This document shows, piece by piece, positions 1 through 9,906 of a stretch of 64,000 nt of DNA. Under the pieces are notes generated by a model. That model saw only the letters and a list, made by a program, of their open reading frames with translations, was not told the DNA's origin and searched no databases. Position 1 is the stretch's first letter; every line of letters starts with the position of its first letter. The stretch is taken from positions 5,394,001 to 5,458,000 of the forward strand of contig NZ_CP040018.1 in assembly GCF_005280255.1 (NCBI RefSeq). Direction: 5' to 3'. The stretch comes from Arthrobacter sp. 24S4-2 (GTDB lineage: Bacteria > Actinomycetota > Actinomycetes > Actinomycetales > Micrococcaceae). Both the position numbers and the translations under genes were made by a program.

Positions 1-48
1 GCCCGTGCGGGGAGTTGGTTCTGTGCTCATGGACCAACGCTACCCCCG

Positions 49-194
49 GACGCTCTCTCACTTCCGGCAGCTTTTGGCCGGATCCTCTCTCAGATCCTGC
101 AACGTTCCACCCGACGCTCTCTCACCTCATTTGGAGCAATGCGAAGGAAGTGGGAGAGCGTCGCCCAAAAAGCGGTGAAAAGTGGGAGAGCGTC
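49..194. repeat. Four-copy GACGCTCTCTCAC-type intergenic repeat
   Basis: The motif GACGCTCTCTCACTTC lies at 49-64 and a one-mismatch copy at 113-128. Two inverted copies, GAAGTGGGAGAGCGTC at 147-162 and AAGTGGGAGAGCGTC at 180-194, follow. A related CTCTCTCAGATCC string lies near 94-107. The copies can pair as nested stem-loops. No convincing gene occurs in 1-237; short open frames here have no ribosome binding site and cross the repeats. The block sits just downstream of the minus-strand ABC operon, where it could act in 3' processing, but that is inference. Confidence 0.75.
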
Positions 195-237
195 GGCGGG
201 GCGCTGCGTTTGCGTCGGCAGTATTGCGCGGCTGGTG

Positions 238-1947
238 TTACTTCTTTTCCCAGCCGATGGTGGTCCAGTCCGGAACCTGCGAGGCGCTCTTGAACAGGGA
301 CGGGCCGTAATTGGCCAGGCCACTGCGCACGAACGAGATCTGCGGTCCGTTCATCACCACACCCATGGAGTAGTACTTGGCCATGTGCTTCTTTTCGACT
401 TCCATGGCCGCCTTGTTGCGTTCGGTGTTGTCCTCGATGCTGCTGAGCTTCTTGATCTCCGCATCCAGCTCGGCATCGCCGAGTCCGTTTTCATTGGTCT
501 TGGAGTCGTAGAACTGCTTGACGGCGTCCGTTGCGTCGGCGCCCACCCCGTAGCCTGAAACTGCCAGGAAGAAGTCACGGCTGCCTATCACCTTGCCGAA
601 GTCGGCGGAGGCCCGCTGGTCGATCCCTACGTCCATGCCGCCGGCCTGGAGCTGCTTCTGCAGGGTCTGCGCGAACGCCAGGATGGTGGTGTCGTCGCCG
701 AAATTGCTGATTTTGAAGGCGGCGGGGACACCGTCCTTCTCCATGATGCCAGCGGCGTTGGGCTTGTAGCCGGCGTCGGTCAGGACTTTCTTGGCTGCCT
801 CGGGACCGGTCTCCGTGACGGGGTAGTTGTCCTGGTAATACTTGGAGAACGGCAGCAGCATCATCGAGCCGGAGCTGGTTTCATCCCAGTTCAGCCCGTT
901 GAAGCGCACCTTGCGCAGGGCTTCGCGGTCCACGGCTGCGAAGATGGCCTTGCGGATGGCAACGTCGGTCAGCGGGGCCTTCTGTGCGTTCAGGTTCAGG
1001 CCGCCTGCGAAGAGCCGCTGGCCGCGGCGGACCTCGGAGTTCTTGGTGCCGTCAAGCTGCTTGTACAGTGCGATGGTGTTGGCGGAGACGCCGTCGATCT
1101 CGCCGTTTTTGAACGCGGCGACCGAAGCGCTGGTCTCCAGCTGGCGGAAGACAACCTTGTCCAGGACGGGCTTAGCGCCCCACCACTTGTCGTTCCGGGC
1201 CAAGGTCACGGTCTTGGCGGCGCTGTCGTACTTGTCCACTTTGAACGGTCCGGCCATCCACTCCGGGTGCATCTCACCGGTGAAGCCGGTGTTGAAGATC
1301 TCCGGCGTGTTCACGGCAGGGTGGATGAGGCCGGCGAAGAGGGCGTCCAGCGGGAAGACCGGCTGGGTGGTGGTGACCACAACCTCCTTGTCGCTGGACC
1401 CGGCTTTGACGGAATCAACGAATTCGTAGGCGCCGGAGGTGACGACGTCGATGTCCTTGTTCTCACCTTTGAGCATGTTCCAGGTGTTCTGGAAGGTCTT
1501 GACGTCGATCGGCGTGCCGTCGTTGTACGTGGCTTTCTCGTTCACCTTGATGGTGATGGTCTGCTTGCCGTCCTTGACCTCGCTCTTGACCTCCTCGCAG
1601 AAGTCCTTATTCGGCGTGGCCGTGCCGTCGAAGTCGAAGTTCCAGCAGCCCCAGGTCCCGGCACCGTCGATGGGACGGTGCAGCGCAGTGTTGTCCCCAC
1701 TGTTGCCGGTGTTGGAAAAGCCGTTGAAGTCCGGACCGATGCTGCCCAGCGGAAGCGTCACGGTGCCGCCCTGTTCCAGGTCCTTGGCGTCCTTGGCGTT
1801 GATGCTGATCAGCTTGGTGAGGTCGCTGCCGGCACCCTGGCCTTTGCCGGCGTCGGGGCCGGAGGGGGTCCCGCCTCCGCCGCAGCCGGTAAGCGCGAGC
1901 GCTGCCGCGACGGCGGCCACCCCGCCAATCTTGGTCAGATTCTTCAT
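238..1947 (-). CDS. Peptide/nickel-family ABC transporter substrate-binding lipoprotein
   Basis: This is a family 5 extracellular solute-binding protein of about 569 residues, the usual size for oligopeptide-binding (DppA/OppA type) proteins. The N-terminus is a lipoprotein signal: Lys at 2 and 6, a hydrophobic stretch, and the lipobox LTGC with Cys22 followed by a glycine linker. I start at 1947 because GAAGGG precedes that ATG by a few bases and because the upstream in-frame ATG at 1998 would place 17 polar residues before the signal. It is the last gene of an importer operon, 52 nt after the ATPase gene. The ligand cannot be read from sequence; a peptide is likely. Confidence 0.9.
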   Translation of the reverse strand: MKNLTKIGGVAAVAAALALTGCGGGGTPSGPDAGKGQGAGSDLTKLISINAKDAKDLEQGGTVTLPLGSIGPDFNGFSNTGNSGDNTALHRPIDGAGTWGCWNFDFDGTATPNKDFCEEVKSEVKDGKQTITIKVNEKATYNDGTPIDVKTFQNTWNMLKGENKDIDVVTSGAYEFVDSVKAGSSDKEVVVTTTQPVFPLDALFAGLIHPAVNTPEIFNTGFTGEMHPEWMAGPFKVDKYDSAAKTVTLARNDKWWGAKPVLDKVVFRQLETSASVAAFKNGEIDGVSANTIALYKQLDGTKNSEVRRGQRLFAGGLNLNAQKAPLTDVAIRKAIFAAVDREALRKVRFNGLNWDETSSGSMMLLPFSKYYQDNYPVTETGPEAAKKVLTDAGYKPNAAGIMEKDGVPAAFKISNFGDDTTILAFAQTLQKQLQAGGMDVGIDQRASADFGKVIGSRDFFLAVSGYGVGADATDAVKQFYDSKTNENGLGDAELDAEIKKLSSIEDNTERNKAAMEVEKKHMAKYYSMGVVMNGPQISFVRSGLANYGPSLFKSASQVPDWTTIGWEKK

Positions 1948-1999
1948 GGTTTTCCCTTCATTTTTTGGTGCGAGATTGGTTCTTTGGGGATGGGGCAAG

Positions 2000-4230
<2,231 letters not shown>

Positions 4231-4234
<4 letters not shown>

Positions 4235-5214
4235 TTGTTCTTCTTTGCGGTCTTGTTCGTGTTAGTCCCCTTGGCGCTGCCAACGGAACTGGAACTGGGG
4301 TCGAACGCGTCACGCAGGCCGTCGTTCATCATGGCCAGGGACCCCGTCAGCAGGAACATGGCCACCAGCGGAACCCAGAACATCCAGGGGAAGGTCTGGA
4401 CCTGGGAGGTGGCCTGGTTGATCAGGACGCCCAGGCTAACGTCCGGGACCTTGATCCCGATGCCGATGAACGAGAACGCGACCTCGGCCAGGATGGCGCC
4501 CGTGACGCCGCGGGTGATGTCCAGAACCAGCAGGGAGCCGATGTTGGGGACCAGGTGCCGCCAGACAATCCGGCGGGCGGGAATGCCCATGTACTGGGCG
4601 GCCTTGACGAAGTCGCGCTGCATGAGCGACATCGAGAGGGAGCGGATCAGGCGGGCAGTGCCCATCCAGCTGAAGACCAGGAGCACAATGACCAGCAGGA
4701 GCCAGCTGGGGAGGTTCTCCCGCAGGCCGTTGCCACCGCCGCTGGTGGCCACTGCCACAACCAGCAGTGCAGGCATCATGATGAGGGCTTCCAGGACAAA
4801 CAGCATGACCTTGTCCACTTTGCCGCCGAAGTAGGCCATGGTGCAGCCATAGACGGCGGCGATCAGCACCGAGACCAGGCCGACTACCAGGCCGATGAGG
4901 ATGGAAACCCGCATGCCCTCCACCATGAGTGCATAGAGGTCGATGCCGGCCTGGGACGTTCCCAGCGGGTGGTCCGCGGACGGCGGCATGGCGATGTTGA
5001 GGGGGTCGATGGTTTCCTTGTCCCAGGTGGAGAGGAAGCCGCCCACGAAGGAGAGGACCGTCAGGGCGAGGAAAATGACCAGGCCGGCCACGGCTGTCCT
5101 GTTCCGAAGGAAGCGCCGCAGGATGATCGCGGACTTGGCGATCACCACGCCGCCGTTCTCGATCTTTGCTTCCTCCGCGACGGCGGCGGGGTCGATCGCG
5201 TTCAGGTTGGTCAT
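4231..5214 (-). CDS. ABC transporter permease, DppC/OppC type
   Basis: A 327-residue inner-membrane permease. About 35 polar residues precede the first membrane span (the OppC N-terminal domain), followed by six predicted spans. The EAA loop that contacts the ATPase reads around ARRIVWRHLVPNI in the C-terminal half. With the DppB-type partner it forms the translocation pore. The gene lies 2 nt after the dppB-like stop and overlaps the ATPase start by 4 nt, so the proteins are made together. The C-terminus is a short Ser/Thr/Lys-rich tail. Confidence 0.92.
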
Positions 5215-5216
5215 GG

Positions 5217-6203
5217 CTACTGCACCCGTACTCTGGGGTCGACGAGGGTGGTGGCAAAGTCGGCGAGGATGGCCCCGATCGCGAAGATCACGGAGCCGTA
5301 GGCCAGGGTGGCGGTGGCCGCGTTCACGTCCTGGAGGGCGATGGCGTCGATGGACCAGGAGCCCACCCCGTGCCAGGCGAAAATCTTTTCGGCAAAGAAG
5401 CCGCCGGCGAAGATGGCCGGGATGGTGAACGCGATGCTTTGCGCCACCGGGATAAACGAGACCCGCAGGGCGTGGCGGGTGATGGCCTGGTTGCGGGTGA
5501 GGCCCTTGGCGCGGGCCGTCCGGACAAAGTCGGCGTTGACGTTGTCCAGGAGGTACTGGCGCTGCGCGATCTGGTAGGTGCCCCAGCCCACGATGGTGAT
5601 GGCGAAGGTAGGTACCGCATAGTGGGCCAGCATGTCCACGAACTGGACCCAGCCGTCGCCTTCAAGCCCCGGGGTGGAGATGCCGGTGACGAACAGGATC
5701 CGTTCGCCCACCGTTTCGTTGATGTTGATGGCCCCCAGCTGGACCAGGAAGTAGGCGATCGGCGCGGGCACTATGTACACAAGGTAGCTGTAGGACGTGA
5801 TGACCCGGTCCTGGAACTTGTACTGCCGGGCCGCGGTGTAGACGCCCAGTGCGACGCCGATGATCAGGGTCAGGATGATGGAGGCGAGGAAGAGCCGGGT
5901 GGAGATCCACACCCTGTCACCGAATTCAGCGTTGATGAGGGCGCCGTTGGGGCTTCGGCCCCAGTCCCAGCGCGTAACGATGGCCGTGAGCCAGTCAACG
6001 TAGCGTTCCCAGGGGTTGAGCGTCGGGTCCAGGCCCTTGAGCCTGAAGGAGTTGGCCACCTGCTCGGGTGTCGGCTTCGGGATCCGTTCCTGCTCCAGCA
6101 GCGCCGGCTGGAGGGTGCTGACCGCAAGGAAGTACCCCGCCGTCGTAGTCAGGAAGATCATGAGCACGTAGGTGGCTGCCCGCTTGGCGAGGTACCGGAA
6201 CAT
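5217..6203 (-). CDS. ABC transporter permease, DppB/OppB type
   Basis: A 328-residue permease with an N-terminal span (YVLMIFLTTTAGYFLAV), a long extracytoplasmic segment as in DppB/OppB proteins, and five further spans. The EAA-type loop lies near ARAKGLTRNQAITRHALR. It heads the importer operon (dppB-dppC-dppDF-dppA order by transcription). A 30-codon open frame ends 6 nt before its ATG. No strong Shine-Dalgarno stands directly before this ATG, so translation may depend on that upstream frame; this is inferred from position only. Confidence 0.9.
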   Translation of the reverse strand: MFRYLAKRAATYVLMIFLTTTAGYFLAVSTLQPALLEQERIPKPTPEQVANSFRLKGLDPTLNPWERYVDWLTAIVTRWDWGRSPNGALINAEFGDRVWISTRLFLASIILTLIIGVALGVYTAARQYKFQDRVITSYSYLVYIVPAPIAYFLVQLGAININETVGERILFVTGISTPGLEGDGWVQFVDMLAHYAVPTFAITIVGWGTYQIAQRQYLLDNVNADFVRTARAKGLTRNQAITRHALRVSFIPVAQSIAFTIPAIFAGGFFAEKIFAWHGVGSWSIDAIALQDVNAATATLAYGSVIFAIGAILADFATTLVDPRVRVQ

Positions 6204-6209
6204 GTCTGC

Positions 6210-6302
6210 CTAGCTCTGGATCGCCGTTGCCAGTTCTGCGCCACTTAATGACGGTGGCGCTTCGGCAGCGACCTTCCGGGCCGGTGTCATTTCAGCGTTC
6301 AC
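6210..6302 (-). CDS. Possible 30-codon leader ORF before the permease gene
   Basis: A short frame starts with GTG at 6302, 9 nt after AAGGA, and ends with TAG at 6210-6212, 6 nt before the permease ATG. The peptide begins VNAEMTPARKVAAEAPP and has no membrane segment. Its third-position GC is roughly 60%, lower than neighbouring genes, which argues against a conserved protein. It may be a leader whose translation feeds ribosomes into the permease gene. I do not recognise any family. Confidence 0.3.
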   Translation of the reverse strand: MNAEMTPARKVAAEAPPSLSGAELATAIQS

Positions 6303-6563
6303 AGCAATCGATCCTTCCGTCGTCCCCCATTCGGCGCGGGTTCCGCCGCCGATCCGGGATCAAGGCCAGCGGGTGTCTGGCCCCCGCCGGCCTTCTGGGC
6401 CAAGTCCTTATGTGGACTATGTTGCGGGTCACATTCCAGAGGAAACTACCACATATGATGCGCCTTCCCGGGTGTCGAACTGCGGAATTGCGGGGCGCCT
6501 GTACCAGATCGTTATGAATAAATCACGAGGATTGATTTGACTGGCCGGGCTCCGCATCATGGC
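6303..6563. other. Intergenic region with the ABC operon promoter
   Basis: No gene is visible between the TetR-family gene and the importer operon. TATGTGG (6409-6415) and CCACATA (6449-6455) are inverted copies 33 nt apart and could bind a regulator. The region should hold the minus-strand promoter of the importer, but I cannot assign -35 and -10 boxes with confidence. Confidence 0.4.
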
Positions 6564-7202
6564 CTACTCCTCGCCCGCCCCGTGGGCATCACCGGAGCCG
6601 CAGCTGACCACGCGGGTGACCAGTTCCCGCCAGGATTCAGCGAGCCGCTCCGGGGCCACGCGATGAACGCGCACTGCGTGGAGCAGCCGCTCCGGGTCCA
6701 GGGTTGAACTGAGCGACATGGCCATAAGCCAGGGGTCGGCGGTGACGCCGGCAGCGCGCAGGAGCATTTCGATGTGCCGGTGCCAGAGCACTGCGGCCGG
6801 CACGTCGAAGCGGTTGTAGGCAGAGGAGTCTGCGGCCCGGGCCAGTTCTCCGAACTCCAGGACGAAGGCGATCCGCTCCGCCCCGAAGGCGACAAGCCGC
6901 TCCAAGGGTGGGGCGCCGGGACCCAGCGGCGGTGGCCCGAACATGAAGCGGCCCTGGAAGGCGGCTTCGGAGTCACTCAGCAGCGTCATCATGAGCCCCG
7001 CCCGGGAACCGAACCGCCGGAAGACCGTGCCCTTGCCCACACCCGCCCGTTCGGCCAGCCTGCCCATGGTGAGGCCGTCCGCCCCGCATTCCTCGATGAG
7101 TTCGCGGGCAGCCCTGAGCAGCAGCTCCCGGTTGCGGGCGGCGTCGCTGCGTTCCGTTTCCCCGCCGAGTGGCGATCCGGACCGGATTGGGATGAGGCTC
7201 AC
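6564..7202 (-). CDS. TetR/AcrR-family transcriptional regulator
   Basis: A 212-residue protein with a TetR N-terminal helix-turn-helix at about residues 25-70 (DGLTMGRLAERAGVGKGTVF followed by RRFGSRAGL) and a helical ligand-binding C-terminal domain. It is divergent from an NADPH-dependent FMN reductase gene, and the 125 nt between them contain the inverted repeat CGGAC-N4-GTCCG, a typical TetR operator form. Inference: it represses itself and the reductase and responds to a redox-active or electrophilic ligand. The ABC operon lies downstream on the same strand but 360 nt away, so co-transcription is uncertain. Confidence 0.9.
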   Translation of the reverse strand: MSLIPIRSGSPLGGETERSDAARNRELLLRAARELIEECGADGLTMGRLAERAGVGKGTVFRRFGSRAGLMMTLLSDSEAAFQGRFMFGPPPLGPGAPPLERLVAFGAERIAFVLEFGELARAADSSAYNRFDVPAAVLWHRHIEMLLRAAGVTADPWLMAMSLSSTLDPERLLHAVRVHRVAPERLAESWRELVTRVVSCGSGDAHGAGEE

Positions 7203-7232
7203 AGGAAATATTCTAGCCCCGGGAATAATATC

Positions 7233-7246
7233 CGGACCGCAGTCCG
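7233..7246. promoter_or_regulatory. Putative TetR operator between divergent genes
   Basis: A perfect dyad, CGGAC-CGCA-GTCCG, lies between the divergent TetR gene and FMN reductase gene. For the minus-strand gene a TAGAAT box (7210-7215) is placed so that its -35 region would fall inside the dyad. This fits autorepression. Confidence 0.6.
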
Positions 7247-7327
7247 TTTAGCATGGGTGAAGGCATCAACCGCCTCCACGATTATCCAGCCGTCGGATCA
7301 CCCCGCGGCCAGACAATAGGAGTTCAC

Positions 7328-7894
7328 ATGTCCAAGAGCACCGTACTCACACTGGTCGGCAGCCTGCGCGCCGAATCCACCAACCACAAACTCGCCGAGG
7401 CCATCCAGCTGAACGCACCGGAGCAGGTTGAAGTTGTTATCCACGACAGCCTGGGAAACATCCCGTTCTACAACGAGGACATCGACGTCGAGGGCAAGAT
7501 TCCGGCCGCCGCAGCTGCCCTGCGCGCCGCCGCCAACGAGGCCGACGCGTTGCTCCTGGTCACCCCCGAGCACAACGGGACCGTTCCGGCGTCGCTCAAG
7601 AACGCCATCGACTGGCTGTCCCGCCCCTTCGGCGCCGGTGCCCTCAGCGGCAAGCCGACCGCCGTCGTTGGCACCGCCTTCGGCCAGTACGGCGGCGTCT
7701 GGGCCCAGGACGAAGCCCGCAAGGCCGTCGGCATTGCCGGCGCCCGCGTCCTTGAAGACGTCAAGCTGGCCGTCCCCGGCTCAATGGTCCGTTTCGCCGA
7801 AGTCCACCCCAAGGACGACGCCGAGGTTGTTGAGCAGATCAAGGGAATTTTTGCCGTCCTGGCCACCGCCCGGACCGCTGCCGAAGCAGCCTGA
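7328..7894 (+). CDS. NAD(P)H-dependent FMN reductase
   Basis: A 188-residue flavodoxin-like protein of the FMN_red family. The N-terminal phosphate-binding motif is GSLRAESTNHKLA, and the diagnostic segment TPEHNGTVPASLKNAIDW follows near residues 77-94. GTAFGQYGG is the second FMN contact loop. It reduces FMN, quinones or azo compounds with NAD(P)H in the cytoplasm. The start at 7328 has AGGAG at a good distance; the in-frame ATG at 7253 lies in the promoter region and is rejected. It is divergent from, and probably controlled by, the TetR-family regulator. A strong terminator follows. Confidence 0.92.
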   Translation: MSKSTVLTLVGSLRAESTNHKLAEAIQLNAPEQVEVVIHDSLGNIPFYNEDIDVEGKIPAAAAALRAAANEADALLLVTPEHNGTVPASLKNAIDWLSRPFGAGALSGKPTAVVGTAFGQYGGVWAQDEARKAVGIAGARVLEDVKLAVPGSMVRFAEVHPKDDAEVVEQIKGIFAVLATARTAAEAA

Positions 7895-7960
7895 TTCATC
7901 CGCTGAACCCAGCCGCGGCGGGTCCGGCACGCGCTGTGCTTGTCCCTTCCGCCCGCATCA

Positions 7961-7989
7961 AACGCCCCCGGCAGTGCCGGGGGCGTTTT
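7961..7989 (+). terminator. Rho-independent terminator after FMN reductase
   Basis: AACGCCCCCGGCA and its exact complement TGCCGGGGGCGTT are separated by one base and followed by TT. It sits about 65 nt after the reductase stop and insulates the GerMN gene. Confidence 0.8.
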
Positions 7990-8107
7990 GCGTCATCATT
8001 CCGTGACTGAGCTGACGCAAAACCGTCACTCGGCGCATATTCCGCACGCTGGCACACCGCCGTAACGTGGAGATGGGGGACGTGCGAGCTGGAAGTGCGG
8101 TGCCTTC

Positions 8108-8941
8108 ATGATTTTCACGCCTGGGATCCGGGCTGCGGCGGCCGGGGCGGCCATTATGCTTCCGCTGTGGCTGGGATCGTGCTCCCTGCCCGCTGCACCG
8201 CCCCCGGAGGGTGCTGCGGCCCAGGCGGGCGGCGTGCCCGACCCCCGGCCCCTGCCGTTTCCGGTGATTCCCTCCGCCGAGGCCACGCCCACGGAGTCCG
8301 CCACGTCCGCTCCGGCCAAAAACCTCCGGCCCGGCGGCAGCGTTCCCCCGCAGGCCAGTGCAAGTTCCGGCGGTTCACCGGCGCAGGGTGCCGATACTGT
8401 GGAGGGCGCGGGCTCGGGCCAACTGCCGCCCGGCAGCACCGCTTCCGGGGGCGCCGCGGCCGGAAGCTCAGGAGCATCCGGGGCGGGAAACCTGGCGGCT
8501 CCTGAGGCAGCGGTGGGAGGCCAGGCCGCGCTGCCCGGCGAACTTCCCGGCGGGACGCCCGTTTACTTCGTCTCACTGGACGACGGCGGCACCACAGGAG
8601 TGAGGTTCGGCTGCAACGACAGCCTGGTGGCCGTCTTCCACAGCCCCGGCGCCGCTGAAGAACCCCTGCGGAGCTCCTTCGACATATTACTCGGCGGCGG
8701 GGACCCCCCTGACGGGCTGTACAACGCGCTGGAAAATTCGGACGTGGAGTACGTGTCGGCCTACTTCGACGGCACCACAGTGGTTGTTAACCTGACCGGG
8801 ACCCTCCGGCCGGGCGGCGTTTGCGATCTCCCCCGGCTGGAGGCCCAGCTCACCCACACGGCGGTCTCCGCCGTGGGCGCCTCAAGGGCTGAAATCTATG
8901 TGGACGGGCGGCTCCTGGCAGACATCCTCAGCCTCCGTTAG
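8108..8941 (+). CDS. GerMN-domain lipoprotein
   Basis: A 277-residue exported protein. A hydrophobic N-terminus ends in the lipobox LGSC (Cys about residue 25). A long Pro/Ala/Gly/Ser-rich linker follows to about residue 150, and then a GerMN (sporulation/spore germination) domain begins at TPVYFVSLDDGG and runs to the C-terminus (VNLTGTLRPGG, RAEIYVDGR). In non-sporulating actinobacteria such proteins are attached to the outer face of the membrane and are often linked to cell-envelope two-component systems. No such partner is adjacent here. The gene converges on the next one with a 14-nt overlap. The ribosome binding site is weak (GGAAG, 12 nt away). Confidence 0.85.
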   Translation: MIFTPGIRAAAAGAAIMLPLWLGSCSLPAAPPPEGAAAQAGGVPDPRPLPFPVIPSAEATPTESATSAPAKNLRPGGSVPPQASASSGGSPAQGADTVEGAGSGQLPPGSTASGGAAAGSSGASGAGNLAAPEAAVGGQAALPGELPGGTPVYFVSLDDGGTTGVRFGCNDSLVAVFHSPGAAEEPLRSSFDILLGGGDPPDGLYNALENSDVEYVSAYFDGTTVVVNLTGTLRPGGVCDLPRLEAQLTHTAVSAVGASRAEIYVDGRLLADILSLR

Positions 8942-9782
8942 GCCGCCGGAACAGTTCATCCATGGCCTCGTGGCTGCGGGCGCCGGCCAGTTCGGACCAG
9001 TTGCCGTCCCCCAGCACGTCCTGGGCCACCCGGAAGACCGTCGCATAAGCTGCTTTGGCGGTGTTGCCGCCGATGCTGATCCGCCGGACGCCGGCGTCGT
9101 GCAGTTCCCCCACGGAGGGCGCGCCCAGGCTGGCGAGGGCATTCAGCGGCGCGTCAATCCGGTGGGACAGGTCGTGGAGCACGTGCAGGTCCTGCACGCC
9201 GGGCACGAAAATCCCGTTGGCACCCGCGGCCAGATAAGCGTCCGCGCGGCGCAGGGTCTCCTGGTACGCGGAATCGGGAAAGTTTCCCGACAGGTATGTA
9301 TCCGTCCGCGCGTTGATGAACAGATTGACGCCGGCCTCCTCCGCTGTGCGCCGGACTACGGCGATGCGGCGCGCCTGCTCCTCGACCCCGGTCAGAGGCT
9401 GCCCGCCGGAGTCCTCAAAATTCACGCCGACTGCCCCGGCGGCGAGAACCTTCCGGACAGTTTTGGCCAGCTCGCCATCAGTGAAGGCGCCGTCGAGGCC
9501 GGCGTAGCCCGTTTCGATGTCGGCGGTGACGGGCAGGTCCGTCGAGGCCGCAATCCGCTGGAGCGCCTCCATGGCGAGTTCCCGCGGCAGCTGGTTGCCG
9601 TCCGGATAGCCGCAGCTCCAGGACAGGGCTGAACTGGACGTGGCAAGCGCCGCCGCCCCTGCTTCCTGGACCAGGCGGGCGGACGCAACATCCCAGACGT
9701 TCACCAGGACCAGCGGCGCGGCGGCCGCATGGAGTGCGTGGAAGGCGTCAGCCAGGGGTACGGGTCGGCTCTGCGTAGTCAT
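8928..9782 (-). CDS. Isocitrate lyase/phosphoenolpyruvate mutase family protein
   Basis: A 284-residue TIM-barrel enzyme of the PEP mutase/isocitrate lyase superfamily. Visible motifs are NVWDVASARLVQEAG near the N-terminus, ADIETGY (metal site), VNFEDSGG and INARTDTYLSG. Family members split or rearrange C-C or C-P bonds of 2-oxo acids; the exact substrate is not evident. I begin at the ATG at 9782 (MTTQSRPVPL); the frame stays open upstream but crosses the divergent aminotransferase promoter and its sequence is not protein-like. It overlaps the GerMN gene by 14 nt at its 3' end. Confidence 0.85.
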   Translation of the reverse strand: MTTQSRPVPLADAFHALHAAAAPLVLVNVWDVASARLVQEAGAAALATSSSALSWSCGYPDGNQLPRELAMEALQRIAASTDLPVTADIETGYAGLDGAFTDGELAKTVRKVLAAGAVGVNFEDSGGQPLTGVEEQARRIAVVRRTAEEAGVNLFINARTDTYLSGNFPDSAYQETLRRADAYLAAGANGIFVPGVQDLHVLHDLSHRIDAPLNALASLGAPSVGELHDAGVRRISIGGNTAKAAYATVFRVAQDVLGDGNWSELAGARSHEAMDELFRRPNGG

Positions 9783-9868
9783 GGGTCTATTCCATGCCCT
9801 GGACCGCCCAAGGTAAAGCAATTCCCGGCCGCGGCAGTCTGCGTCCCGGGAAAATTTTGACAACAAAC

Positions 9869-9900
9869 GTTGCCTAATTGGCAACATGTGGCTGTATCCT
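9869..9900 (+). promoter_or_regulatory. Leaderless promoter with overlapping dyad
   Basis: GTTGCC-TAATT-GGCAAC is a perfect 6-bp-arm dyad (9869-9885). Its left arm contains TTGCCT (9870-9875), a possible -35, followed after 19 nt by TATCCT (9895-9900). Transcription would begin at about 9907, exactly at a GTG start codon. A regulator bound to the dyad would block this promoter. Confidence 0.55.
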
Positions 9901-9906
9901 GTGAGT

